Assembly (NCBI GenBank): GCA_024291935.2 | Contig: CM044311.1 | Coordinates: forward strand, 29,826,001 to 29,890,000 | DNA length: 64,000 bases | Source: Okapia johnstoni | Lineage: Eukaryota > Chordata > Mammalia > Artiodactyla > Giraffidae | Direction of reading: 5' to 3' | Part shown: positions 31,136-43,478 of the stretch, piece by piece | Numbering within the stretch: the stretch's first letter is position 1 | How the letters are laid out: every line of letters begins with the position of its first letter | Position numbers and translations under genes: made by a program | Notes under the pieces: model-generated | What the model saw: the letters and a program-made list of their open reading frames with translations, nothing else | What the model was told of the DNA's origin: nothing | The model's database searches: none

Positions 31136-32188
31136 ACTTAAGAAGCATTACTTCAGAGGTATGAGCTTCAGATTTATTTAAGTGTGCCTGAGGCATTAAG
31201 CTACGTTTATCTGGAAAGTATGTCAAGAACAGAGACGGTTCTAAGATTTCATCCTACTTGACTCACAAGTTAGCCATGCTGCAATTTCACGGCAGAAAGC
31301 GTGAGTTCCTGGGTCAGAAAAACAGGACATTTTCTTACCCACAGCGATAGCATGAGGAAGGACATCACCATTTTTCTTGGGTCAGGTTTATTGAACCCCA
31401 ATTTCCACAAGAGAGTAGGAAGAAATTCAGGGGACATCTGCACATTTGATGGATTGCTTTACAGAACAGAAATTTTGTGCTCACAATGGACAGTAAGTAT
31501 ACCTTACTCCAAAGGGAGTGACCATCTCTAATTTTAAAAGCTGTTTAAGTAAATATGCCCTTTGCAAGGGGAGAAACTATTTCTTTCTTCCAAGGCTGTT
31601 CACTATACAAACATTATGAAAAGTTATTCTGAGACACCACCGGTGCCTGTCCTCAAAGATGTGCACATAAATGCCAAACTGTGGAGGACTGTCTTCTAAT
31701 AAAGTTTTGTACATTCCATAACGATGAGAATGTCATAAACATAATTACATTTTGGAGTGAATTTAAAATTTTCTTAGGATTTTTCTGGCTAGTCACAACA
31801 AAAACAATTGTTTCGCTTTGTATCATATTCATACTGGGTATTTTATATCTGTGTTCCCCCATTGATATGTCACTTTTCCTTTTCTTCAGCTTTTCAACAC
31901 AAGGAGACTATCACGTTCACCTTAATGGAGACTCAGACTTTGAATTTTGACATAAATCTCCAATCATAACTGACATTTTCTTTGGTTGAGAAAGACTACT
32001 CTGTTTTTTCATTATAAACTATGTGATATTTTATAATAAGACTTACACATGCATTGTTGAGACTCAACTAGTTTTATGAATTCAAATTGACTTTTTCTTG
32101 TTCAATAATGTTCAGTAAAAATATTAATATTAATATATGATATTTAGTGTAATCATCAATGATTTAAATTTGATACCATAGGGCCTTA
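31136..32188. other. Unique sequence, no gene
   Basis: Contains short frames on both strands around 31653-31950 with no homology. No repeat assigned. Confidence 0.5.
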
Positions 32189-32403
32189 GGGCTTCCCTGA
32201 TGGCTGAAGCAGTAAAAGAATCCACCTGCTATGTAGGAGAAATGGGACATGTGTGTTCAATCCCTGGGTTGGGAAGATTCTCCTGGAGGAGGAAATGGCA
32301 ACCCACTTCAGTATTCCTGCCTGGAGAATCCCATGAACAGAGGAGCCTGATGGGCTACAGTCCATAGGGTCACAAAGAGTCAGACACAACTAAGCACTCA
32401 CAC
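32189..32403 (+). mobile_element. Bov-tA SINE
   Basis: Plus-strand Bov-tA: GGGCTTCCCTGATGGCTGAA head, GGAGGAGGAAATGGCAACCC A unit, and CACAACTAAGCACTCACACA end. Confidence 0.93.
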
Positions 32404-32749
32404 ATATATTGTACATGCATGTCCATAATACATGCATTAATACATTAATTATTTTTGTGGCAAATTACATTTTTATCAAGTATTTAAAATATGTTTAAAT
32501 ATAAAAAGTGTTGAAAATAATGACTTACTGTCCAAAGTCAAAGGGAAACCAGGCAAGACTTAAGTGAAGCAAGTAAGAATGCTGGTGAGATAGCTTTCAT
32601 AGAGAGACTCTAGGAGGGGCACATGAGGCTGTATCTTAGAACTATGAATGAAGTTGGTATATATTTTTAACTTCAGTGTTCTATTATGAATAAGCAGTCA
32701 TAAGCTGCTTTGAAATTTATAGAGGATGTTACAAGAATTGTCCTTAATG

Positions 32750-32880
32750 ATGTATATGGTGTAAGAACTCGTCTATACATAAAGAAATTGAAGCACAGAA
32801 GGTTTATATAATTGTATCGATATCACATGTGGCTGAATAGCAGCCATGAGATTCATCTCTCAAACATTTGAGAAAAGGAG
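32750..32880 (+). repeat. MIR fragment (probable)
   Basis: AAAGAAATTGAAGCACAGAA then TATCACATGTGGCTGAATAG follow the MIR 3' half (GAGGAAACTGAGGCACAGAG ... AGGTCACACAGCTAGTAAG). Confidence 0.55.
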
Positions 32881-33132
32881 ACTAATACTAAAAAGCTTAT
32901 ATATGCATATATATAGCAGAACCCCTGATTTTTGGCTTTTAATGGTGTAGGTAAACCATGATTGCCTATGTTTAAAACCTTTGCACATGACCTTACCAAA
33001 AGATAGTTTGCAAATAGAGTTGCTTTCTTTTCCTAGTCCTAATTATACCAAAGTCTGGAGCTTAATAAAATAGTCTAACTGAACATAAAAGTTTAGGGAA
33101 ATACTAGTAGACCTTAGAGACTTTTTGATCAA

Positions 33133-33300
33133 GGGGTTTCCCAACGTAATTGAACATCAGAATCTCCTGATGAACTCTAATGATTATTGCTCTCTGGATA
33201 TTTTGATTCACTGTATTTGGAATGGGGCTATAGAATTATCAGCTTTTTTTGTTAAGTGGGGATTTTTACATCTGTAGTGATTCTGATGATTAGAAAGCAT
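33133..33300 (-). repeat. MER5-like DNA transposon remnant (tentative)
   Basis: AACATCAGAATCTCCTGATG at the start and GTGATTCTGATGATTAGAAA near the end echo the reverse MER5A layout seen at 13488-13648. The middle is poorly preserved. Confidence 0.4.
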
Positions 33301-33529
33301 CTCCCCCAGTATGGTACATTTAGGAACTGTCTCCAGTATCTAGCTCTGCAGTCTAATCTTTTGGTTACTTAGTGTGTAAATGGAGAAATCTGATATTTCA
33401 AAAAGTTCATGTTTCTATATTACGTCTTTATTGTTCGCTGTGTTCTTATATCTATATATATATCAACCCAAATACAAGTTTATAAATGTACATATTATTA
33501 TTATTTTTTTATTAGGAAGAGCTGACTCA

Positions 33530-33725
33530 GATCAGCTACTATTAAACCTACTACTAGCTCTGTGATTTTGAGTAAATTTCTTAACCAATAAGGCTTTCAA
33601 CTTTGTAAGTTTTAAAAAGAAGATGCTATTAACAGTCCCACAAATTTGTAGTAAAATTTATGTATGAAACTAACAGTCAAAGTGCTTGAAACATAGCTGA
33701 TGTTCAAGAAAATGTAATGGTGATT
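33530..33725 (-). repeat. MIR SINE (reverse)
   Basis: CTAGCTCTGTGATTTTGAGT, then TTCTTAACCAATAAGGCTTT, then CTTGAAACATAGCTGATGTT match the reverse MIR order (AGCTGTGTGACCTTGGGCAA ... CTGGCACATAGTAAG). Confidence 0.75.
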
Positions 33726-34261
33726 TTACCATATCTATACTTCATCAAAAATACCATATTAATAATCAAACAAAAAGTGTTCAAATAATTACTTTTTAAA
33801 ATTCATAGCATCTCATTTATACTGAACTTTAACAGATATTATTATATTTGCCACGATAGTAAATGGAAGTATCTCAATACCTGTAGGCTAATTTTGCTCC
33901 TCAAGTTAAGGGGGAATAGTCTTACAAATATGTGCTTATCTCTTAAACTGTATTTATAGCCTGACCAGTCTCTGCAGATTTAGATACAGCTGACTTCCAT
34001 CTTGAGCGAAAACAACCTTCGGCAGACTGAGAAAGTGGCAGTTACTATTATTAGGCACAGAGTTCCTTGTTTGTGCTGGTATTCCTCTGTTACTATTTCT
34101 TCTCCTGTCTTGATCTCAGTCTGATGTGTTCTTCTAGTTTATTGAGGGATAGGACATTAGCTATAGATTAGATTAAGTTTTTGATAAAGCAATTTGAAAA
34201 CTTTTTTTTTCTCACACTTGGGGTAGTTATGTAGAGCTGCTCATGAGATCTTTCAGTTTGA

Positions 34262-34304
34262 ATAATATCGTAAAGCAACTATACTCCAATACATTTTTTT
34301 TAAA
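34262..34304 (+). mobile_element. Ultrashort L1 insertion (about 43 bp)
   Basis: The insert holds only the L1 3' terminus (GTAAAGCAACTATACTCCAA) and a short tail. It is flanked by AGATCTTTCAGTTTGA (34246-34261) and AGATCCTTCAGTTTGA (34305-34320), a 16-bp duplication with one mismatch. The same L1 terminus occurs at 56586-56619 and, inverted, at 63090-63145. Confidence 0.85.
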
Positions 34305-34320
34305 AGATCCTTCAGTTTGA

Positions 34321-37003
34321 TAATAAATCCCCTATCCAAATGTGGGTGAAAATGAGTTGGGCTTTTTTCTTTCAGTCTACTACTTGCGACTATTGCCTTC
34401 CTAAAGTGAAAAATTTTGTTTTAAAAACTTAGGTCTTTCTCTTGAGCTCATGAATGATTGATGAAGTGGCCTTTATGTGCAATATACTGTAGATTGCAGA
34501 AACAGCAACTTTGGCCCTTTATGAGACTGAATTTTACTACTGAGTTCCCCATAAATATCAAGTTATAAATAAACTGTGCCTCACAAGTGCTTCAACTGAT
34601 TCCAGGCTGCTCTCTACTTGGCCTGCCACAGATGGCTATAACCAAATAACTAACAATTAGTTTACTCCATTGTTACAAATTTACGCTGAAAATAGCAAGG
34701 CACATGTGGCTTTTGACAAGAGGTTTCAGAAGCAAGGTGTAGAACAACTTGGTAAGTATTAAACAATATTTTAATTAAAAAACAGGCTGTTTCCTCTTTT
34801 GAAATACATTTCTAACAGTCACTGTCAGCAATGTGGTTATTTGTTAGACCCTGATGATGCACGTGGATTTATATAAATGCACATAAATGCAAGCAAGGTT
34901 AAAACAGAAAATGCATGGGAAGTGTATTATACACTGTTGCACTGGATCCCTGTTTCATGCAGATGTTATAGGCGAGACTGTCCTGATATGATCTTTCTAA
35001 GTCATCTCAGTAACTAAATTCCCTAGAAGTGGAAGAGAAGAATAATCTTAAGTCATGTTCTATGCTTTGATAGTTTTTTAATTACAAGAAATGTATTATA
35101 GATGCTAGACATGAGTTACTAAAGAAATGAGAAACTTGAAAGAATTAAATAAATAACGTTTACATATGTGGAACCCATTTCTTCAGTCTGTGGGATGGAG
35201 AATAGTTCTGGTAAACCTGTAGAAAATCTCCTTGTGTCTGCATGAGTTTAATGAACTAAACTGCATACTCAGCCACATCTTCTCTGTTACCTATTGTTTC
35301 TCATACTTACTGGACCTGTGTTCTTCACCTACATAAACATTAAGGCAGATATCAATGGGCATTTCCCCTTCCTTTTCATTTGAAAAATGTATTTATCAAA
35401 CAGGGAAGTAAAGAGCAAAGAGAATACTCTTTGAGTCAACGCCAACTTTTTAAACCTGTTCTACAAAAGCGTAGCATTGTATTCATCAATGATCTTAGGA
35501 AGAGTCCTTTTAATAAACTGCTTTTTAAAAAATTATTATTGTTAAAACTTAGAGAATTCTCTAAACACACTCCTAATTAACACCTAAATTCTTTCTTTTA
35601 GGCGAGACAGAGGCTTTTCTTGCAAAACAGTCTAGGGCATTTGCAAATCTCAGCTTGCTTCACATTTTTTAGAGGTTGCAATTCCTGTGACCAGAAATGA
35701 ATGTGAAAGCAAGTTTATTACAGTCTGAGAAGAGGAACAGTTAAACTAAAAATGATCTCTGATTGAGAATAGCAACACTGGATGTCTGACATCTGTTTCC
35801 TTGGTTGTTTTAAAACTCAACAGAGACGAAGCATTTTAAATCATAATGAATAGCATACTCTCAATTCAAAGCATGTGATTATCAGAGATTCAGAAGCTTC
35901 TTTTTACAAGATAACTAATTTTTTAAATAGGCCACCATGAAAATGCTTGACAAAAAATGAGCAGTTCATATATGTTGAGATATGTCTTTACATGTTTTGA
36001 ATTCCAGCTGTTTCTTTCTCTGTTCTTAGTGAGGAGACTGTGTCACAATTCATTTGGGGGATGCTTCTATAGGATTTGAAACTATAACTTCCACTTCTGC
36101 TAGAGTAAGTCTTTTACCAAAACAAGTCTCTTTTGATAGTGTACTTTTGATTGATTAGAACATCATTATGTTTTTATAAATTATTATTAAAATGCTAATA
36201 GTGAAGTTAGTCATTACTATTTATGATTACTTAGAGCCCTCAGTTGCTTATTAGGCTGGCACAATAATTTATTACCACTTTGTTTGTGGGAAGTTATATA
36301 TAAAATCAGCAATATATTAAATCCTAATTTCCATTCTAATTTCAAGTGAAAAAAAATCTTCTGAAGATGATGAATTTTTGGTGGCACCCATCACTGTCAC
36401 ACACTCTAGTAAAGTGATATTTTCAGAGAGGCTTTGAGAAATGGAATGCAAAATACAAAGGAAAATCATTTTCTTCAGAGAAAAAACTGCTGGGTGTAAT
36501 TAAGAGAAAAAATAACCTTAGCCGAGATGTCTGTTTACATGTCTGATATCTGCCATGAAGTTCTCATGGGATTTTTAGCAAATTACCAAACTATGATATG
36601 CTTCCATTTATTCATTTTTTAAAGTGTTTTATAAATCTAACCTTCCTACTTCACAGGACTTTTAGGATCGATTGAGATATTTTGTTAGACATTTGAAAGT
36701 GTTGTACTGATTTCTGGTGTGTGTGAGGGTATGTGTGTGTGTGTACACATAAAGGAGTGTGTGTTTGCTGGTGTTTTTTGGGTGTTTGCTGGTGTTGGTG
36801 GCTAAGGATGTAACATGGTTTCTAACTTATCTGAATAAGCCATCCTATGTTGGAATATTAAAGTTATAACTGGTACAACTTCTGAGCTTTAAAAAATGTG
36901 ACAGACAATATACTAGCTGCATTCTATTCATTATCAATAGCTAATAGTGAAGGTTCAATTAGTTAACACAAATAAATTATATGTAAGTTTTAGTACTGGT
37001 AAG
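34321..37003. other. Repeat-poor stretch, no gene
   Basis: About 2.7 kb with no recognised SINE or LINE. Only a GT-rich tract (36716-36750) and a doubled GTTTGCTGGTGTT unit (36765-36800) stand out. A 66-codon frame at 35380-35580 has no homology. Confidence 0.5.
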
Positions 37004-37014
37004 AGCTGAGTTCA

Positions 37015-37190
37015 GTCCTACAGTAGAGCACAGAGAACTGTGCTCAACATTATGTGGCAGGCTGGATGGGAGGGGAGTTCAGGGGAGAATGGATACCTGT
37101 ATATGTATGGCTGAGTTCCTTTGCTGTCCACTTGAAACCAACACAACATTGTTGGTTGAATATACTACAATATAAAATATTTTTTTTTAA
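37015..37190 (+). mobile_element. L1 3' end, 5'-truncated
   Basis: Old artiodactyl L1 3' UTR: GGCTGGATGGGAGGGGAGTT, then CAACACAACATTGTTGGTTG, with an A-rich end. The 11-bp duplication AGCTGAGTTCA is perfect at 37004-37014 and 37191-37201. Confidence 0.88.
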
Positions 37191-37214
37191 AGCTGAGTTC
37201 AATAATGTTTGTTA

Positions 37215-37360
37215 CTATATGATTTAATTATCAAATTAATGCTGTGAAATAGAGACTAAAATTATTCATTTGGCTGGGGAAACTGGGGCTAGAAAATCTT
37301 AAGGGAGTTGTCTGAGGTCAAGTTGTATGTATCAGGATAGGAACTATCTAGAACGTTAAT
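37215..37360 (+). repeat. MIR fragment
   Basis: GCTGTGAAATAGAGACTAAA, then GGCTGGGGAAACTGGGGCTA, then GTTGTCTGAGGTCAAGTTGT match the MIR centre-to-3' order. Confidence 0.65.
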
Positions 37361-37689
37361 GATTTTGTGTAAAAAAATTTTATTCAGAGTTTTGTCTGAT
37401 TTTTAGTATTAATATTTGGTGGTAATTGGAAACTAAAATTGCAGTTAAGCATGGATGGAGTACAACTGTAAGTCAGATCGATTTGCCTCTGACATGAGGA
37501 GCGTACTGACAGGAGAAGGATGTGTCCTTGCTTGGGATACAAAGTGCTGTGTGTTTTGTAGCATATGGAGAAGTAAAATATAAGACCTTAAAAAGGCAAA
37601 GGGAGGAAACAGGATAAATGGAAGTGCGCTGTTGTTTATAATGTATTCTAATAATTTTAAAGGTATATTTTGATAAATTAAAGATATAT

Positions 37690-38097
37690 TTTATGTTCTC
37701 TAAGACAGTACCTAAAAAATAACATAAGAGATACTAGATAAAATGCTATAGAGGAGATAAAATATAAAACCACATGATACCTGATTAATCCAAAAAGTAA
37801 CAGGAAAAGAGAAATAGGCAAAGAACATATGGAATAAATTAAAAAATAAAGTGATAGACCTAAATATAATCATATAAATGATTAAACTAAATGAAAATAG
37901 AATAAACACACCAATTGGTAGACAAATGCAGATTGGGTTAAAATAAACAAGACTCAGCTGGGTGCTATGTATAAGTAACAAAATTTAACTGTAAATATAT
38001 AAAGAGATTTCAAGGAAAAAGTGAAAAAGCTATATCATGTAAAACTGAGTATAAGAAAACTGTTGTAACTATATGAATTTCAAATAAGATATATTTC
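37690..38097 (+). repeat. L1M ORF2 (endonuclease part), left piece
   Basis: Old L1 ORF2 nucleotide blocks in order: CACACCAATTGGTAGACAAA, GGTTAAAATAAACAAGACTC, and the ATATCATGTAAAACTGAGTA region. They correspond to the endonuclease-coding part of mammalian L1. All frames are disrupted. The element resumes at 38241. Confidence 0.75.
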
Positions 38098-38240
38098 GAG
38101 GGAGGTGGGATGGGGGTTCAGGATGGGGAACACATGTAAATGCATGGCTGATTCATGTCAATGTATGGCAAAAACCACTACAATATTGTAAAGTAATTGG
38201 CACCCAACTAAAATAAATAAATTTATTAAAAAAATTAAAA
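38098..38240 (+). mobile_element. Young ruminant L1 tail nested in L1M
   Basis: Ruminant L1 3' end (GGGATGGGGGTTCAGGATGG, TACAATATTGTAAAGTAATT, A-rich tail). A perfect 16-bp target-site duplication, AAATAAGATATATTTC, lies at 38082-38097 and 38241-38256. It sits inside the L1M ORF2, so it is younger than that copy. Confidence 0.94.
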
Positions 38241-40265
38241 AAATAAGATATATTTCAAGCAGAGTATCTATTACCAGAGATGAGTACATTTCATAATGGT
38301 AAAAGGATCAAATCAAATTCTAAGTGTAATTGTACCTGATAACAGAATTTTAAATACATTAAGTAAAAGTTGATAGAAATAAGGAAGAAACAGACATATC
38401 CACAATCATAATTGGGGCGTTTAACACATCTCTTCTAATATATAGAACAGTAGACCAAAAAAAAAAAAAACTTGACTTTATTGGCATTTGCTTAGCACCC
38501 CATTGTACAACTGCCGAGTGCACAGTTTTCTTTTTAAATCACAGGAACATTTGCCAAGATAGACTATATTCTTAGCTATAAAATATGCCTCAATAAATTG
38601 CCACAAATTATATTATATAGAATATGTCTAAACTTTATTATTATATTAGAAATAATATGGCTTCATAGTCATATTCTATTTTTAATTTATAATAATATTG
38701 AAAATCTAAAATTCTTGAGAATGAATTTAACAAAAATGGAAGCAAAAAATTAAAGAAATAAAGACTTATATGAGTGGTCATGGATTGGAAGAGTTAGTAG
38801 TGTTGAGTGTACTTTCTCCATAAATATATCTATAAATTCGACAGAACATCAGTCAAAATTCTGGTAAAAGTTTTGAAATTAATAATCTATTCTAAAGTTT
38901 ACATGAAAAACAATTTTGAAAAAAGTAACATTTGGAAGACTTACACTAGCTGATGTCAAGATTGTAATAAAGCTACAGCAGTTAAGAACAAGAAATAGAT
39001 CAATGCAACAGATGGAGAGCTCAGAAATAGACCAATGCATATCTGGGTAATTAATTTTGACCAAGGCACAGTGTCAATTCAGTGAGAGAAAGGAAAGTGT
39101 TTTTAACAAGTTATACTAGAAAAAGTAGATATCCATATAGAAATGTGAACCTTGACCCTACCTCATCCTTTGCACAAGAATAACTTTCAGTTGCTCATGG
39201 ATCTAAATTTAAAGGCTAACATCATAAAGCTTCTAGAAAAAAAAATGTGAAAATATGTAAATACTTAACCTTGGGATAGGGAAAGATTTCCTAGTAGAAT
39301 TGAAAAATTTCTAATCATAAAACAAAAAAATATATTAGGAGTTTATAAAAAAGTTTAAATTTATGCTTATCTAGAAATATGTAAGCCACATATTGAAGGA
39401 AAATATTACCAATATATCTATCTAAAACAAAGTACACTTATAAATAAATTTTTTTAAAAAAATTAAAGAAAGATTGAATAGCCCAATTGTGGGGGGTGGT
39501 TTGTGAGGGGGGCAATGAATAACTATGTGGAACAGGAATTTCACAAATAAAATGCAAGAATGGACAAGAAACATGAAAAAATGCTTAATCATCATTCATC
39601 ACGAGGACAATGAAAGTTGAAGCCACAATGACATATTTTTCATCCACTGATAACTAAATGTAGGTTTGGATTTGGAGCAACTAGAATGCTCGTACATTCC
39701 TGATAGGAAATGAAAAATGAGCAACCACCTTGGAGGACTCTTTGTAATATATTATGAATCAAATATAGCATATGACTAAGTAAGTCTACTACTAGATATT
39801 TACCACGGCGAGCTGAAAGTATATGTTCATAGAAAGATTTATAAACAATGGTTAAAATAACTTTAGTCATGATAGTCCTTAACTAGGAACAGCCCAAATA
39901 GCCATCAATAGGAGAATGAATGTTGAACAAACTGTGATGTCTTCTTATAACACATACTCCTCAAGAATACAAAATAACTTAACTCCAGGAGTATGACAAC
40001 AGGATAGATTAATTTCAAAACTATAATGTTAAACAAAAACAGAATTAAAGAGTATGTGCTGTACTATTTCATTTATATGAATTTAAGAACAGGACAAAGA
40101 GTATGTGGTAATAGAAATCTGAACAATTAATGCCTCGAGGAAGATGGGTTGGCTGGAAGGCTGTAAGATAGCATTCTCTAGAATGATTTTTTTTTAAAGT
40201 TATCTATCATTTCTTACTTGTTGGGTACATGTATATAATTAGCAAAACTCATTGAACTGAACATT
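38241..40265 (+). repeat. L1M, right piece: endonuclease end, ORF2 3' part and 3' UTR
   Basis: 38257-38690 continues the endonuclease region (CATTTCATAATGGTAAAAGG, GTACCTGATAACAGAATTTT, TTGCCAAGATAGACTATATT). At about 38700 the order jumps to the end of ORF2 (GAATGAATTTAACAAAAATG, GGATTGGAAGAGTTAGTAGT, CTGATGTCAAGATTGTAATA), so the reverse transcriptase core is deleted. The last kilobase gives the distal ORF2 and 3' UTR (GCCCAAATAGCCATCAATAG, then GTACTATTTCATTTATATGA). Confidence 0.8.
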
Positions 40266-40284
40266 TAAAGCAGTCTTCATTCAT

Positions 40285-40504
40285 GGGAACATAAATGTGT
40301 GTGTGTGTGCGCTCACTTAGTCGTTTCCAACTCTTTGCAACCTGTAGTCTGCCAGGCTAACTCTGTCCATGGAATTTTTCAGGCAAGTATACTGGAGTGG
40401 GTTGCCGTTTCATACTCCAGGTGATCTTGCCCACCCAGGGACTGAACCCGGCTCTCCTACACTGCAATCAGATTCTTTACCATCTGAGCCATCAGAGAGG
40501 CAGG
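40285..40504 (-). mobile_element. Bov-tA SINE with (GT)n tail
   Basis: Minus-strand Bov-tA whose tail complement has become (GT)n (40298-40309). The head complement is AGATTCTTTACCATCTGAGC. Flanks AGTCTTCATTCAT (40272-40284) and AGTCTTTATTCAT (40505-40517) match at 12 of 13 positions. Confidence 0.93.
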
Positions 40505-40559
40505 AGTCTTTATTCATATATGACACAGTTGTGAATAAAGAAATCTCAGTGTGACCTAC

Positions 40560-40720
40560 CAAAAAACCCAACTGAATTAGTAAGTGAATTTACTAAGGAT
40601 TCAGGATATAAGATCATTAAACAAAAGCTATTCTTTCGTATATTCTAGTAAGATATAATTAGAAAATATAATTATTAAAGATACAATTTGAATAGATTAA
40701 AAAATTAGATTAGATCAAAT
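40560..40720 (+). repeat. L1M ORF2 fragment (probable)
   Basis: GAATTAGTAAGTGAATTTAC, GGATTCAGGATATAAGATCA and AAAAGCTATTCTTTCGTATA follow the L1 ORF2 segment just before the C-terminal part. This is the region missing near 38700, so it may be a displaced piece or a second L1. Confidence 0.5.
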
Positions 40721-42440
40721 CATTTACAAATTATGTCTAATTTTTTAAAAAATACACAAAAGTTTAAAATGTACTTATCCACAAAGGAAACAATCGTGTC
40801 ACCTGATACGAACAATTCTATCTTAGGGTGTTATTTTTTAAAATATTCTTTGTAGTTTATTTTTTCAACTATCTAAACAAACAGTGTCATTTGTTTGTCT
40901 CATCTATAGCTATAAAATAACCTGAATCTTAGATCTATCTTTAGATCTAATCTATACTATCCCATTTGAAGCACTCCAAATGGGATAGCAAAAGCCCATC
41001 TCCCCTAGAAACATAACCACATCTTTCCCTTTACTCATAACTGTCTACTATGTCTACCTAAGAGATTCCTTACTTGGGATTTTGCATGACTGTAACTCTA
41101 AAAATTTCCTTCCTTTTCCACCTACTCCAAAAAAGGGACAAACTATTCTCTACATTAATTTGTTTCTTACCTGGTCTCTCATTCTCCCAGGTACTAAACT
41201 GTACAGTAACCTGAATTCTTCTTTCTGTTTACCTTCTCATCCCATGAATAGCTGGGAAATTTGTTCTCTCATCCAGTGTCGTAGTGCCTGTTTTACTCGT
41301 TCATTATGATATATTTATGCCAATATTAACTTATTTTTCAGACTCATTCGCTTACTAGAGTGTATGCTTCTACATGACAAGGGCATGTTCTCATTTATCT
41401 TTGTGCATAGAATTCGTAAGAAATATATATTTATATGCCTAATTATATTAGAAGTAGAACATATTATGAAAATCATCAATTCCAACTTAAATGGTAAATG
41501 ATATAACTTTCCTTTAGATTCAAATTATTGTTATCTGGAAAGAGACAAAAGGGCAATTTTCAATGAGTAATTCTTCAAAAACATGAAACTGTCCAGGTTC
41601 AGACAATAGGCTTTAGTATTTAGTTTATTTAAGATAAAAGTTGATGCTGTTTAAATATTGAATGAGCCCTTTTAGCTAAAAAGGATGCTTTAAAATTGAA
41701 AGAGACTTTCATCTTGAGATGTTATAAGGAATGAGTTTCATTTGTGCAAACATGTTTCTTACTATGAATTACGGGTACCTATTATGTTGTTTTGTATTGG
41801 GTATTTCTTATTATTCTAGTCCTAAATTCTGAAAGTACATTATGGTTCTTTGGTTTATAGCATAAGATTAAACATAAAAACTCAAAAGGTCTGGTATTTC
41901 ACTGTTCATGTGATCCTCTTCCTCTTAATTTGCACAATGGTAAGATGCTCCAAGAATGCTTTATACTTAGATTTCTCAGAAATGGATCCTTTTGTTCTAA
42001 GTAAGTTTCTCTCACGAGAAAGATTTATGTTTATTATTAGTTATTTACTACTCTTCAGTGTTTATATATTTCCTTTGATAACTCTCTTTGGTAACTATCT
42101 TCATTTCTTATTTCCCAAGAATACTTTTAGTTTTTATTTTTTCCTTAAGTGTTTATAACTTCAAAGAAAATTTTAAAGAGGTTACTTTTTTCTTTGATGG
42201 AGGATCTACTGCTCATATATCCTTTTTGATTACTCACCTGACTATATAGAATATTTTTAAAAACACATTAAATTGCATTTTAAGAGAATGTTGTGTAAAA
42301 TGGTATTTACTGTCAGTGTGTATTACAGAAATGCATAAAGATAATTTCCTAAACTTTGGTTTCTTTTAAATATAGATAAATCCTATAGACACAGAGATTT
42401 TTCATTTCCTCCTAGTTTAGTTATGTTAAGTGTGGCAACC
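40721..42440. other. Mostly unique sequence, with a possible old L2 piece
   Basis: No gene. The part around 41040-41430 (TTACTAGAGTGTATGCTTCT, ACATGACAAGGGCATGTTCT) faintly resembles L2, but not enough to call firmly. A 102-codon frame at 41850-42158 has no homology and a very AT-rich, hydrophobic-by-composition translation. Confidence 0.4.
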
Positions 42441-42720
42441 ACTTACTGAATATGCAACTTATGCCAGCATTACTTCAAGAATTTGTGTTTATTACATTTC
42501 AGTGTCCAAAATGTTCATTCATAACATCTTATTAAAAACCTGAATGAACTTTTTGGCCAAGCCAATATTATTCAAACTTCATAACAGTCATATGAGGTGT
42601 TATTGTGTCATCCAGAAATGGGAAGCTGAGATGTCAAGATTTTGAACAGGCAGAAATGGCCAAATCTGAAATTGAACTCAATTTTGAATTACTTCAAAGA
42701 CTACCATCAACCATCATCCT
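42440..42720 (+). repeat. MIR split by a mariner-type MITE
   Basis: The left part (CACTTACTGAATATGCAACT, TATGCCAGCATTACTTCAAG) and right part (CTTCATAACAGTCATATGAG, AGAAATGGGAAGCTGAGATG) together follow the MIR order. They are separated by the palindromic element at 42498-42565. Confidence 0.65.
42498..42565. mobile_element. Mariner-type MITE (palindromic)
   Basis: About 68 bp with terminal inverted repeats: left CCAAAATGTTCATTC, right GAATGAACTTTTTGGCCAAG. The right end plus TA matches bovine mariner termini of the form ...TTTTTGGCCAACCCAA-TA. The left end is eroded. Confidence 0.75.
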
Positions 42721-43235
42721 TATACATTACATATGGGAGAATTTTCTATTAATTACAGGTTCCTTCTCTATAAAATCTTTTCAACATGCTGATGAGGATA
42801 GGTTGGAATTTTAATGCTAATAAATCCTGATAATCTCTACCTTTCCCAGATAAATTTATAGAAAGAAGGATCTCTATCACACAGATTATATCATAGATAG
42901 AAAGATTTCTATGTAAGTAATGAATTTATACTCAGTCTGAATGTGGCCTTGAAACATGTTCCATATGGTAAACTTAACTCCAGTTTCATGCCAGGGAAAA
43001 TCATTAGGCTGTAGCTATCTGGGTTTGACTGCATTGGTTGAGAAGTTTACTGTGGTTGATCCCCATCCATGACCACCATTATTCTGCATGAGGTTGGGTG
43101 TGTATAATTGGGGTGGAGCTTATACATTCTGATACTGGTAGAGGAACTACTTTCCTCCCTGATGAGAAGCAGATCAATAATACTTCTGAAATTGACTCAG
43201 TCATATGATTGGCAATGGTTTGAATCCTTTTCTCT
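42721..43235. other. Unique sequence
   Basis: No gene or repeat assigned. Confidence 0.5.
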
Positions 43236-43246
43236 TTCAGTCTTAA

Positions 43247-43467
43247 TGCAGGAGTGAGTGCATGCTCTGTCATAGCGAACTCTGCAACCCCAGGACTGTA
43301 GCCCACCAGGTTCCTCTGTCCATGGAATTTTTCAGGAAATAATACTGAAGTGGGTTGCCGTTTCCTACTCCAGGGGATCTTTCTGATCCTGGGGTCAAAC
43401 TCATGTCTCTTGGGTCTCCTGAACTGGCAGGCACATTCTTTACCAATCAGCACCACCTAGGAAGGCC
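43247..43467 (-). mobile_element. Bov-tA SINE
   Basis: Minus-strand Bov-tA with GGACTGTAGCCCACCAGGTT in the A unit and head complement CAGCACCACCTAGGAAGGCC. Flanks TTCAGTCTTAA (43236-43246) and TTCAGGCTTAA (43468-43478) match at 10 of 11 positions. A small insertion (GTCTCTTGGGTCTCCTGAAC) doubles a segment of the head. Confidence 0.92.
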
Positions 43468-43478
43468 TTCAGGCTTAA

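Noticed and set aside
36253..36290. TTAGGCTGGCACAATAATTT, resembling a MADE1-type mariner end
   Set aside because: No matching inverted end nearby, and MADE1 is a primate family; the match is short enough to be chance.
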